Assembly: GCF_000718025.1 (NCBI RefSeq)
Contig: NZ_JODS01000002.1
Location: forward strand, 1 to 64,000
DNA length: 64,000 nucleotides
Source of the DNA: Kitasatospora purpeofusca
GTDB lineage: Bacteria; Actinomycetota; Actinomycetes; Streptomycetales; Streptomycetaceae
Reading direction: 5' to 3'
Shown here: one piece after another, positions 26,656-34,772 of the stretch
Position numbering within the stretch: the stretch's first letter is position 1
How the letters are laid out: the number at the start of each line of letters is the position of its first letter
Program-made: the position numbers and the translations under genes
Notes under the pieces: model-generated
The model's input: only the letters and a program-made list of their open reading frames with translations
Told to the model about the DNA's origin: nothing
Databases searched by the model: none

Positions 26656-27678
26656 TCAGGCCGGGGGCAGGGGTGGCGGGTTGTCGAGGAGGAGGTCGTG
26701 GCCGACCTCGGTGAGGGTGTGGCGGACCTGCCTGCCCTCGCGGCGGGTGGCGATCAGGCCGGCCGTGCGCAGGGCGGCGGCGTGGGCGGAGGCGGAGGGC
26801 GGGGTGACGCCGAGCCGCCGGGCGAGCTCGGTGGTGGAACAGTCGCTGCCGGCGACGGCGCGCAGGACACGGGCCCGGGCGGGGCCGAGCACGGCGGCGA
26901 GGCCGTCGGCGGCCGGGGTCCGGGCCGCGGGCCCGGTGGTCGGGGCGGCGGCAGGGGCGGTGATCGAGGTGGCGATCGGGTGCAGCAGCAGGCTCTGGCG
27001 GTCCGGTCCGGCCAGCAGGCCGATGCTCCGTTGGACGAAGTAGTTGGGCCGCAGTTCCAGGCCCCGGCCGCCGAGGTCGAAGGAGCCCTCCAGGTCGCCG
27101 AGGGTGCACTCCAGCACCCCTTCGTCCCGCCAGACCGCGTTCGGGTGGAGCGAGTCGAGCATCTCGCCGATCCCGGAGCGGGCGGCGGTGCGGGCCCGGG
27201 CGGCGATGTCGGCCTCCAGGGCGCGGCGGATGTCCGGCCAGTCCGGGGCGAGACAGGCCCGGAACAGTGCCCAGGCACCGTCGCTGACCTCGCGCAGGCC
27301 CCGGCTGCCGTCCTCGCGCAACCGGGCCAGGGCGGTCGGGACGTCCGGGCCGCTGCCGAACCCCGCGACACCCTCCTCCACGGCCTGCTGCGGGACGGAG
27401 AGGAGCGCGTCGAGTTCGTCGGTCAGCTGCCGACGGACGGCGTCGAGGTCCGCCACCATGAAGTCGGGGACGCCGATCGGGCTCGCGTTGACCACCTCGA
27501 GGAAACGCACGGCCCGGTGCGGCACATGGCGGCGGACGTCCCGCCACCAGCGCTCGCTGCGCGACCCGCTGCCCTGGTGCACGCCCAACCGGGCCGAGCC
27601 GGCCATCAGATGGTCGAACGGGGATATGACGAACCGGGTCCTCGCGAGGTCCGCAACCCCGAATTTCAGTGCGATCAC
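26656..27678 (-). CDS. ArsR-type winged-helix regulator with an N-terminal DUF5937-like domain
   Basis: A 340-residue protein. The N-terminal 230 residues (FGVADLARTRFVISPFDHLMAGSARLG...) fit the actinobacterial DUF5937 group found joined to ArsR helix-turn-helix domains. The C-terminal domain (VLRAVAGSDCSTTELARRLGVTPPSASAHAAALRTAGLI) is a clear ArsR winged helix with beta-wing RREGRQVRHTLT. No metal-binding CxC pair is visible in the HTH, so the ligand is probably not a thiophilic metal. An ATTAGGCC/GGCTAAT palindrome upstream is a likely autoregulatory site. Confidence 0.82.
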   Translation of the reverse strand: MIALKFGVADLARTRFVISPFDHLMAGSARLGVHQGSGSRSERWWRDVRRHVPHRAVRFLEVVNASPIGVPDFMVADLDAVRRQLTDELDALLSVPQQAVEEGVAGFGSGPDVPTALARLREDGSRGLREVSDGAWALFRACLAPDWPDIRRALEADIAARARTAARSGIGEMLDSLHPNAVWRDEGVLECTLGDLEGSFDLGGRGLELRPNYFVQRSIGLLAGPDRQSLLLHPIATSITAPAAAPTTGPAARTPAADGLAAVLGPARARVLRAVAGSDCSTTELARRLGVTPPSASAHAAALRTAGLIATRREGRQVRHTLTEVGHDLLLDNPPPLPPA

Positions 27679-27728
27679 GAACCTTCCTCCGCCCCCTGCG
27701 GCAGTCCTGACCTGCCACGTTGCTGACT

Positions 27729-27747
27729 ATTAGGCCCAGAGGCTAAT
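27729..27747. promoter_or_regulatory. Candidate ArsR-type operator upstream of the winged-helix regulator
   Basis: ATTAGGCCCAGAGGCTAAT is an imperfect 19-bp palindrome (ATTAG/CTAAT ends, GCC/GGC inside) 51-69 bp upstream of the regulator's start. It is AT-rich relative to its surroundings. Autoregulation is inferred. Confidence 0.55.
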
Positions 27748-27809
27748 GCATGGCCCTCCGGCCGCTCCGGTTGGCATGCTCTCTCTCGTCGGCGCGGCGG
27801 AGGCCCGCT

Positions 27810-27884
27810 CGGGCCCCCACCACGAGGGGAGTGGGGGCCCGCGTACGAACCTCGACCGGGCGTTCGTGGATCCGAACGCCCGGT
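27810..27884. terminator. Two tandem terminator hairpins downstream of the GT4 gene
   Basis: CGGGCCCCCAC (27810-27820) pairs with GTGGGGGCCCG (27831-27841). ACCGGGCGTTCG (27855-27866) pairs with CGAACGCCCGGT (27873-27884) around TGGATC. Both stems are perfect and lie between the glycosyltransferase stop at 27940 and the regulator promoter. Confidence 0.8.
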
Positions 27885-27939
27885 GCCGCCCGGCGAATCG
27901 TCCCGGAGCTGACAGGTCGTGACCGGGCGCTGCCGGGCG

Positions 27940-29139
27940 CTACCGGGCGTCGGCCGCGCGCGGACGGCGGGGGTCGAGGGGGTCCGGCACGTCGTGGGGG
28001 TCGTGCGCGTCGGGGCGGTTCTGCGGTGGGGCGAGGAGGGTGGCCAGGCGGTCGGCGGTGGTGTCCCAGGACCAGTGGCTGCGGACCCAACTGCGGCCGG
28101 CGGCGCCCATCCGGTCGCGTTCGGCGGCGGGGGCGCGGAGGATGCCGGTGATCGCCGCCGCGACGGCGGCCGGGTCGCGGCCGTCCACCACCGTGCCGTT
28201 GACCCCGTCGAGGACGGCGTCCGGCGCGCCGCCCGAGCGGCCCACGACCACCGGCAGTCCGGCGGCGGCCGCCTCCAGGAAGACGATGCCCAGGCCCTCG
28301 GCCTCCAGTCCGCCCCGGCGGGTGCGGCACGGCATCGCGAACACATCGGCCGAGGCGTAGTCGGCGGGCGTCTGCGCGTGCTCGTGGCCGCCGGCGAAGA
28401 CGACCGAACCGGGCTCGGTGTGCCGCCGGGCGAGTTCGCGCAGCCGGCGTTCGGCCGGGCCCCGGCCGACCAGGACCAGGACCGCCCCCGGCACGCTGCG
28501 CCGGATCAGCGGGAGCGCCCGGACCAGGGTGTCCTGCCCCTTGCGCGGGACGAGCCGCGCCACGCAGAGGATCACGGGTGCGCGCGGGTCGGCGGCCTCC
28601 TCGCGCGGCCCCGGGCGGAACAGTTCGGTGTCGACGCCCGGGACCAGCCGCTCCAGCCGGGGCGCCGGGCCGAGCGCGGGGGCGATCCGCTCGCGGGTGT
28701 GGGCGCCGAGGTAGGTGACGACGTCGACGCTGTCGCCGATCCGCCGCAGCAGGCGCCGGGCGACCGGGGTGCGGGCCCACCAGATCTCGTGGCCGTGGGT
28801 GGTGGCGACGGTCCGCCGTATGCCGGGCGCCTGCCGCCGCAGCTCCGGGGTCATCGCGGCGAGCGGGGCGGCGGCGCCGAACCAGACCCGGTCGCACCCG
28901 TACGCCCGGGCGAGTTCGGCGGCCCGACGGGTCACCCGGGGAGTGGGCAGCAGCATCCGTGACCGTTCGCGGACCACCGGGAAGGGCAGCGCGGCGTCGT
29001 GCCGCTCGGAGCCCGGTTCGGCCGAGGTGTAGACGACGACCTCCCCGGCGGGCAGCCGGGTGGCCATGGCGTGGACGAAGGTCTCGATGCCGCCCTGACG
29101 GGGCGGGAAGTCATTGGTGACGATGAGGGTGCCGGTCAT
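27940..29139 (-). CDS. GT4-family glycosyltransferase, PimB-like
   Basis: A 399-residue cytosolic GT-B enzyme. It opens with IVTNDFPPRQGGIETFVH, typical of PimB-type mannosyltransferases that use GDP-mannose. Donor-site motifs follow: ILCVARLVPRKGQDTLVRAL near 210, and PCRTRRGGLEAEGLGIVFLEAAAAGLPVV near 315-340 (E-x7-E). It may mannosylate phosphatidylinositol or a related lipid. Start ATG 29139 overlaps the stop of the upstream GT87-like gene (ATGA), so the two are coupled. The much longer open frame upstream of 29139 is a shadow of that gene. Confidence 0.88.
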   Translation of the reverse strand: MTGTLIVTNDFPPRQGGIETFVHAMATRLPAGEVVVYTSAEPGSERHDAALPFPVVRERSRMLLPTPRVTRRAAELARAYGCDRVWFGAAAPLAAMTPELRRQAPGIRRTVATTHGHEIWWARTPVARRLLRRIGDSVDVVTYLGAHTRERIAPALGPAPRLERLVPGVDTELFRPGPREEAADPRAPVILCVARLVPRKGQDTLVRALPLIRRSVPGAVLVLVGRGPAERRLRELARRHTEPGSVVFAGGHEHAQTPADYASADVFAMPCRTRRGGLEAEGLGIVFLEAAAAGLPVVVGRSGGAPDAVLDGVNGTVVDGRDPAAVAAAITGILRAPAAERDRMGAAGRSWVRSHWSWDTTADRLATLLAPPQNRPDAHDPHDVPDPLDPRRPRAADAR

Positions 29140-30680
29140 GGCGCGGGAACCACCTGGGGTGCGTGCGGGCGGGGTGCGTGCGGACGAGGTGCTTGCGGGC
29201 GGGGTGCTTGCGTGCGGCGGAGGAGCGGGAGTCGGGGGAGCCGCGCGAGGAGGGGAGGGCGAGGTGCGCGGGGGAGGTGGGCGAGCCGGGGGAGGAGCAG
29301 CAGGAGGGCGGGCAGCGCGAGGTAGCCGAACCGGCCCGCGGGGGCGAGCAGGAACGCCAGGGCGAGACCGAGGGCGAGCCGGTCGGCGGCGGCGCGGGTG
29401 TCCTGCGGCGGGCGGCGCACCAGGGAGCGGGCGACGGCGGCCCCGGCGAGGAGCAGCAGCGCGAGGGCGGCGTACCAGCCGGCCGGGCCGAGGTCGGCGA
29501 GCAGCCGTCCGGGCAGTGGGCTGCTCGCCGGGGTGGGCAGGTCGCCGCGCCCGGTGGGGAAGGCGAACACCTGCTGCAGCAGCGGCCCCGGGGAGCGCAG
29601 CGCGGAGGGCAGCACCAGGGCGGCCGTGCCGGCGGCGGCGGTGCCGGCGGCCCGCAGCGCGGCGCGCCGTCCGCTGGTGGCCGCGAGCAGGGCGACGGCC
29701 ACCGCGACCGCCGGCCAGGCCGTCCACTTGAGCGCGCAGGCCAGGGCGAGCGCCCACCCGGCGGCAACCGGCCGGGCCCGCCCGGCCAGGGCCAGGGCGA
29801 GGACGCAGAGGCCGGCCAGCGGAAGGTCGACCCCGCTGACGCAGAGCGGCAGCGCGACCACCGGCGAGGCGACGAGCGCCGCCACCGGGAGCACGCCCGG
29901 GAGCGCCGCCGTGACCGTTGCCGCGCGACCGGGGCGTCCGGGCCGCCCGGGCCGTCCGCGCCGGAGCCGGGTCGGCAGGACGGCGGCGGCCAGGCAGCCG
30001 AGGAACGCGGCGGCGCACCAGAGCCGGGCGTCCCCGGCCACCCTGGCCGGCCAGCCGTCCGTACCGAACAGGGCGCGGGGCAGCCCGAACAGTGCCATCC
30101 CGGGGAGGTAGGGCGTGTACTCCGCGACCGTGCGCGGCTCGGCCAGGTACGGCGTCCCGTGCCGGAGCAGCAGCTCGCCCGAGCGCTCGATGACGGAGAC
30201 CTCACTCTGCCCCTGCCCGCCCACCACCAGGACGAACAGCGGCACCAGGACCGCGCCGAGGAGCGCGACCGCCACCGAGCCCCCACGCGCCCACCGTCGG
30301 GGCAGTACGAGCACGGCGACCGCCGCCGCCAGGTATCCCGCCGCCGCGCACAGCCCCCAACTCCGGTGCGGACCCAGCCCGGAGACCAGCGGGAACGCCC
30401 CCGCCCACCCGGCGGCGAGCACCCACCCGCCGCACCACAGAGCCCGCCGCCCGCCGGGAGGACGGGGGACGCGGTGGACCCGACGGGAGCCGGCGACGGC
30501 GCGAGGGCCGGGGCGGGGCCCGGGGCGAGGGCCCGTGCGTGCGTCCGTGCGTGCAGCGGCGCCGGTGTCGGGGTGACGGGTGGAGCGAGGTGCAGGGCGA
30601 ACAGCAGGGTGAACTGCGGGGCGAACGGCGGGGCCGGGAACGGGTGGACGCGGGGTACGGAGGCGGTGAATCAGCACCAC
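29136..30680 (-). CDS. GT87/DUF2029-like polytopic mannosyltransferase (start uncertain)
   Basis: Up to 514 residues with about ten to twelve membrane helices. Features fit polyprenyl-phosphate-mannose-dependent GT-C enzymes (GT87): EVSVIERSGELLLRHGTPYLAEPRTVAEYTPYLPGMALFGLP in an extracytoplasmic loop with conserved acidic residues, and KWTAWPAVAVAVALL later. The first ~75 residues are a Pro/Arg-rich tail and the last ~40 are PRPHAP-like repeats. The only usable starts are GTG 30680 or 30677, neither with a good ribosome site. The stop overlaps the GT4 start, which suggests joint lipoglycan assembly. Confidence 0.72.
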   Translation of the reverse strand: MVLIHRLRTPRPPVPGPAVRPAVHPAVRPAPRSTRHPDTGAAARTDARTGPRPGPRPGPRAVAGSRRVHRVPRPPGGRRALWCGGWVLAAGWAGAFPLVSGLGPHRSWGLCAAAGYLAAAVAVLVLPRRWARGGSVAVALLGAVLVPLFVLVVGGQGQSEVSVIERSGELLLRHGTPYLAEPRTVAEYTPYLPGMALFGLPRALFGTDGWPARVAGDARLWCAAAFLGCLAAAVLPTRLRRGRPGRPGRPGRAATVTAALPGVLPVAALVASPVVALPLCVSGVDLPLAGLCVLALALAGRARPVAAGWALALACALKWTAWPAVAVAVALLAATSGRRAALRAAGTAAAGTAALVLPSALRSPGPLLQQVFAFPTGRGDLPTPASSPLPGRLLADLGPAGWYAALALLLLAGAAVARSLVRRPPQDTRAAADRLALGLALAFLLAPAGRFGYLALPALLLLLPRLAHLPRAPRPPLLARLPRLPLLRRTQAPRPQAPRPHAPRPHAPQVVPAP

Positions 30681-30933
30681 TTCATTGCAGCGGCGCAGGT
30701 CAGCGAGGTCATGGCGGTCAGGTCGAGTCCTTCGGTCGGGTTTCCCCTACCACCGGGCGGGTGTGCCGGGCGGCCCGCGGACTCCGGGGTGGGTGCGGAC
30801 GGTGCGGACAACGGGCATGGCGCTGGGCTCCTCCTCGGCAGCGGACTCTCCGAACAAGTGAATTCGTATCCGACCTGACGTTCGGTGTCCACCGAATTAC
30901 ACACGGTGCCGATCGCTCGCTATCGTGGGAGTC

Positions 30934-32010
30934 GTGAACTCCTGGGACATGGCGGTCGGGCGGGCGCAGGAACGATTGGCCGCGGCGCCCTCCCTGCGGG
31001 CGGTGGCCGACGAGGAGGTGCGCGAGTTCGCGCTCTGGGACCTCGCGGCCTGCGCCGAGGGCGAGTTGGGCGAGCTGTTCGACCCGGCGGCGATCGGCCC
31101 GGCCGAGGAGGCCCGGCTGCGCGCCCGGCTCGGCGAGTCCGGCCGCGAATGGCCGGGCGGCGAGCTCTACCGGCGCCGCTACTGGCTGCTGGGTGACGGC
31201 GGCCCGGACGCCCCCACCGGTCCTTCCGGTCCTTCCGGTCCCGCCGTCCCGGTCGGGACCGTCGCGGTCGACAACTGGACCAAGGGCGCGGGCCAGTTGG
31301 CCGTCTCCTCGCTCTACCTGCGCCCCGACGCGCGCGGCCGGGGCCTGGCCGCCGCGGCCCTCGACCGGATCTACCGCGCCGCCACCGCCGAGGGCCTGTC
31401 CGGCTACCGGCTGGAGGCGGACTGGGCCTGGCCCCGGGCCGTCCGCTACTACTTGCGCCGGGGCCTCTGGGTGCGGTCCTGGAAGCACGCCATCGGTTTC
31501 ACCCGGATGCCCCAACTCCCGCCCTACCGGGTCCGGGAGGAGCAGGAACGCCTGGTGCTGCTGGTCGCCGACCGGCCGTCGGGCGCCCCCGCCGGGGAGA
31601 TCTGGACGCCGCTGCTCGCCGCCGGCCGCGAGGGCCGCTGGCTGCGCCTGGACGAGACCGCCGCCTACCGGCAGGCGGACGGCTGGGTGCACGACTACGC
31701 CCGCTCGACGCTCGCGCTGCACCTGGCGCTCGCCGGCCGTCCGCTGGTCCGCGGTCCGCAGTGGTGGGCGGAGGCCTGGCGCTGGTCCGACGGCGGGGAG
31801 CCGGAGGGACTGGCACACCGGATCGAGCAGTTCGAGCTGCGGCGCGGCGCCGCCGACGACCGGACGGCCGTCCAGCCCGGCACGGCCCGGCCGGGAGCCG
31901 TCCTGCCGACTGCCGCCCGGTCCGGGATCGAACTGCCCGCCCCCGCCGCCGCCCCCGTCTCTCCTCCTTCCCCCGCCCCGGCCCCCCGCCCCGGCGCGGT
32001 GGCACCCTGA
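30934..32010 (+). CDS. GNAT-family N-acetyltransferase with a C-terminal extension
   Basis: A 358-residue protein. The GNAT core (about residues 60-180) shows the acetyl-CoA loop in LAVSSLYLRPDARGRGLAAAALDRIYRAA and a strand-helix end in YYLRRGLWVRSWKHAIGF. About 100 residues of unknown function and a Pro/Ala-rich tail (residues 310-358) follow. GTG 30934 is chosen because GGGAG sits 5 bases upstream; GTG 30925 is possible. The substrate is unknown. Confidence 0.78.
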   Translation: MNSWDMAVGRAQERLAAAPSLRAVADEEVREFALWDLAACAEGELGELFDPAAIGPAEEARLRARLGESGREWPGGELYRRRYWLLGDGGPDAPTGPSGPSGPAVPVGTVAVDNWTKGAGQLAVSSLYLRPDARGRGLAAAALDRIYRAATAEGLSGYRLEADWAWPRAVRYYLRRGLWVRSWKHAIGFTRMPQLPPYRVREEQERLVLLVADRPSGAPAGEIWTPLLAAGREGRWLRLDETAAYRQADGWVHDYARSTLALHLALAGRPLVRGPQWWAEAWRWSDGGEPEGLAHRIEQFELRRGAADDRTAVQPGTARPGAVLPTAARSGIELPAPAAAPVSPPSPAPAPRPGAVAP

Positions 32011-32040
32011 GGCGCGCCTCTTCGATGTGCTGAGCAGCTG

Positions 32041-32060
32041 ATCGGACGGCTCTGTCCGAT
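32041..32060. terminator. Short inverted repeat after the acetyltransferase gene
   Basis: ATCGGAC and GTCCGAT (7 bp each, 6-base loop) lie 31 bases after the stop. It may be a weak terminator or an operator for the downstream secreted-protein gene. Confidence 0.45.
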
Positions 32061-32252
32061 TGGTGATCGGTGACGCGATGCGGGACCCCCGCTGTCCGAG
32101 CAGGCACGAACGGCCGCCGACGGCGACCTGTCCGCCCCCACGGTGTACCCGTGGTCGACCGCTCGGCAGGTCGGGGCCCCGCGTTCGCGGGCATTGGACG
32201 GGCGGGCGATGAACTCGATCGACCGCCGCTCCCGTTGCTACCGGTGAGGGTC

Positions 32253-32272
32253 CGTCGGGCGGCCGCCCGACG
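32253..32272. promoter_or_regulatory. Perfect 20-bp palindrome in the leader of the secreted-protein gene
   Basis: CGTCGGGCGGCCGCCCGACG is fully self-complementary and lies 66-85 bp upstream of ATG 32338. The gap 32011-32337 otherwise holds no gene. It could be a protein-binding site or a leader-RNA stem; which is not decidable here. Confidence 0.5.
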
Positions 32273-32337
32273 CGTCGCGCCGCCCCGGCACCACCGGGCG
32301 GTCGACGAGGCCCCGCCCCGACCGACCAGGAGCAGAC

Positions 32338-32829
32338 ATGAACAAGATCAAGGCCGCCGTCGCGGCCCTCGCCGCCCTCGCCGGAATCGGTCTGGGTGCG
32401 GCTCCCGCCTCGGCGGGTGACATCAACATCCCCGCGCGCTGCAGCGACAAGCAGTTCGGCGGCAGCTTCCTGTGCGGCGGTGACTTCCGTGACGGCGTGA
32501 CGTACTTCGGTTTCCAGGACGGGAACAGCGAGATCTTCGTGATCGGCACCGACAACGCGGTGTGGACGCGCTGGACGAGCGGCAGCTCCCACAAGCTGAG
32601 CAGCTGGACCTCCCTGGGCGGCTACTTCACCAGCAAGGTCGTGATCACCCGTCAGACTCTCGGCGGCGCCTTCACCATCACCTCGCGCGGCAGCGACTAC
32701 AACCACATGTGGTCCCGGGACCGCAGCCAGAACGGGACCTGGAACAACTGGTACGTCGACGGGCCGCCGATCGCCGGCGGCGGGAAGGCCGTGCCCGGGT
32801 CCGAGGAGCCCGCGGCGACCGCTCTCTGA
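32338..32829 (+). CDS. Small secreted protein with PLL/tachylectin-like repeats
   Basis: A 163-residue precursor with a clean Sec signal (MNKIKAAVAALAALAGIGLGAAPASA, cut after ASA-26). The mature part has Cys residues at about 34 and 45. It holds two copies of a beta-propeller-like unit, DGNSEIFVIGTDNAVWTRWT and a more diverged SRGSDYNHMWSRDRS stretch, each near a W-x2-W or WTSLGG turn. The pattern resembles PLL-type fucose lectin blades, but two units cannot close a propeller alone, so oligomerisation is likely if it is a lectin. AGGAGC precedes the ATG. The tail is rich in Gly, Pro and Glu. Confidence 0.78.
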   Translation: MNKIKAAVAALAALAGIGLGAAPASAGDINIPARCSDKQFGGSFLCGGDFRDGVTYFGFQDGNSEIFVIGTDNAVWTRWTSGSSHKLSSWTSLGGYFTSKVVITRQTLGGAFTITSRGSDYNHMWSRDRSQNGTWNNWYVDGPPIAGGGKAVPGSEEPAATAL

Positions 32830-32978
32830 CCGCTCCCCCGGCTGCTCCCGGCCTCCTGCCCGTGCCCCGACCGGCAGGCTGCGGCACCCGGGCGGACGGC
32901 TGTCGGGCGGACCGCTGTCACTCGGCGCGGTGCCCGGCGGGGACTCCGCCGGGCACCGCCCCTGGGAGACTCGACGCC

Positions 32979-33770
32979 ATGGCAGAGATCGAGATCGACG
33001 GCGTCCCCGCCGACCCCGCCCGGCTGGCGGCCCTGGGCCTGCTCAACTACGGCCACTTCACCACCCTGCGCGCCGAGTCCGGCCGCGCCCGCGGCCTCGC
33101 GCTCCACCTGGACCGCCTGGTTCGCGACTGCCGCACGGTCTTCGGCGCCGAGCTGGACCCCGCGGAGGTCCGGGCCCGGATCCGCCGGGTGCTCCCCGCC
33201 GACGGCGCGCCGACGATCGTCCGGGTGACCGTGTTCGACCCGGCGCTCGGCCTGGAGCGCCCCGCCGCCCCCGCCACGCCCCACCTGCTGGTCACCACCC
33301 GCCCCGCGCCGGCCGCCGCGCCCGGCCCGCTGCGGGTCCGCACCACCGCGTACCGGCGCGAGCTGCCGGAGGTCAAGCACGTCGGCCTGTTCGGCCTGCT
33401 GCACCAGCGCCGGCTCGCCCAGCTCGACGGCTACGACGACGCCCTGCTGCTGGACGGCGCCGGCCGCCTCGCCGAGGGCGCCACCTGGAACCTCGCCCTG
33501 CACGACGGCCGCACGCTGGTCCGGCCGGACACCGACGCCGAGCTGCCCGGCGTCACCGCCGCCCTGCTCGCGTGTGCCCACCCGGGACCGCAGCGGCGCG
33601 AGCCGCTCGCCCCGGACGGCCTGGACCGCTTCGTCGCCGCCGTCGCCCTCAACGCGGGCGCGGGCGTCCGCCCGATCGCGGCGATCGACGGCACCTCCTT
33701 CGACCCCGCCCACCCGGTCGTCGCGGAGCTGCGCGCCGCTTACGAAGGTGTGCCGGGCGAGGAGATCTGA
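32979..33770 (+). CDS. Class IV aminotransferase-fold PLP enzyme
   Basis: A 263-residue protein of the branched-chain aminotransferase / aminodeoxychorismate lyase fold. The likely PLP lysine is in LPEVKHVGLFGLLHQRRLAQLDGYDDALLLD, and EGATWNLALHDGRTLVRP matches the phosphate-contact segment. It may be a D-amino acid aminotransferase or ADC-lyase-like; the ADC-lyase neighbours (pabAB) are absent. ATG 32979 follows GGGAG. It ends about 200 bp before an ABC transporter with its own promoter. Confidence 0.82.
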   Translation: MAEIEIDGVPADPARLAALGLLNYGHFTTLRAESGRARGLALHLDRLVRDCRTVFGAELDPAEVRARIRRVLPADGAPTIVRVTVFDPALGLERPAAPATPHLLVTTRPAPAAAPGPLRVRTTAYRRELPEVKHVGLFGLLHQRRLAQLDGYDDALLLDGAGRLAEGATWNLALHDGRTLVRPDTDAELPGVTAALLACAHPGPQRREPLAPDGLDRFVAAVALNAGAGVRPIAAIDGTSFDPAHPVVAELRAAYEGVPGEEI

Positions 33771-33890
33771 CCCGCCACCAGGACCGCGCGGGCCCGGCAC
33801 CGAACGGACCCTGGCCATCCCGGTGGCCCGGCGCCACCCTCGGGCGGCCCGGAGGACACCCGGGGGGATAACCCCACCCCACGTCCGCCA

Positions 33891-33929
33891 GCGGACTCCA
33901 TGGTCCGCCGCACCCCGTCTTCCTAGCCT
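33891..33929 (+). promoter_or_regulatory. ABC transporter promoter with overlapping palindrome
   Basis: GCGGAC-TCCATG-GTCCGC (33891-33908) is an inverted repeat; a third half-site GTCCGC lies at 33883-33888. A possible promoter TGGTCC-17 bp-TAGCCT (33901-33906, 33924-33929) has its -35 inside the palindrome, so a bound repressor would block it. No regulator gene is adjacent. Confidence 0.5.
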
Positions 33930-33974
33930 GGAACACGTCGACCACAGGCGACGATCCACGAAGGAAGGCCCACC

Positions 33975-34772
33975 ATGTCACCCCGCCGTACCAGCCCCCG
34001 GCCCGAGCCGACCGGCCACCCGGCCGCGCACGTCGCGATCGAACTGCGGGGCGTCCGGCGCAGCTACGGCCGCGGCGCCGAGGCCGTGCACGCGCTGCGC
34101 GGCATCGACCTGGCGCTCGGCCGGGGCACGTTCACCGCCGTGATGGGACCGTCCGGCTCCGGCAAGAGCACCTTCCTCCAGTGCGCGGCCGGCCTGGACC
34201 GCCCGACCGCCGGCGAGGTCCACCTGGGCGGCGAGGAGATCACCCGGCTGAGCGAGGACCGGCTGACCAAGCTGCGCCGCGGCCGGATCGGGTTCGTCTT
34301 CCAGTCCTTCAACCTGCTGCCCTCGCTGACGGTGCTGCAGAACGTGCTGCTCCCGCTGCGTCTGGCCGGCGAGCGCCAGGACCGCTCCCGGGCCCGTGAG
34401 CTGCTCGCCCGGGTCGGCCTCGGGGAGCACGCCGGACGCCGGCCCGGGCAGCTGTCCGGCGGCCAGCAGCAGCGGGTGGCGATCGCCCGGGCGCTGATCA
34501 CCGACCCGGACGTGGTGTTCGCGGACGAGCCGACCGGCGCGCTGGACACCCGTACCGCGCACGAGGTGCTCGGCCTGCTGCGGAACGCGGTCGACACCAT
34601 GGGCGCCACCGTCGTCATGGTCACCCACGACCCGGTGGCGGCCTCCTTCGCCGACCGGGTGGTGTTCCTGGCCGACGGCGCCCTCGCCGACGAGCTGTAC
34701 CACCCGGACCCGAAGACCGTCGCCGACCGGATGGTGTCGCTGACCGCCCGCCCGCTGGAGGCGGCGGCATGA
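33975..34772 (+). CDS. ABC transporter ATP-binding subunit, MacB/LolD class
   Basis: A 265-residue ATPase with Walker A GPSGSGKST, Q-loop VFQSFNLLPSLT, signature LSGGQQQRVAIARAL, Walker B VVFADEPTGALD and H-loop MVTHD. This class powers mechanotransmission-type FtsX/MacB permeases, often for antimicrobial peptide resistance or lipoprotein handling. AAGGAAGG precedes ATG 33975. Its stop overlaps the permease start (ATGA), so the pair is co-translated. Confidence 0.93.
   Translation: MSPRRTSPRPEPTGHPAAHVAIELRGVRRSYGRGAEAVHALRGIDLALGRGTFTAVMGPSGSGKSTFLQCAAGLDRPTAGEVHLGGEEITRLSEDRLTKLRRGRIGFVFQSFNLLPSLTVLQNVLLPLRLAGERQDRSRARELLARVGLGEHAGRRPGQLSGGQQQRVAIARALITDPDVVFADEPTGALDTRTAHEVLGLLRNAVDTMGATVVMVTHDPVAASFADRVVFLADGALADELYHPDPKTVADRMVSLTARPLEAAA

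Noticed and set aside
29140..30018. A possible N-terminal extension of the GT4 protein
   Set aside because: The extension is Pro/Arg-rich and overlaps the GT87-like gene in another frame; ATG 29139 gives the conserved PimB-like start.
30671..30904. A 77-codon minus-strand ORF upstream of the GT87-like gene
   Set aside because: It has no ribosome site, Pro/Ser-rich composition and covers the promoter region of the divergent acetyltransferase.
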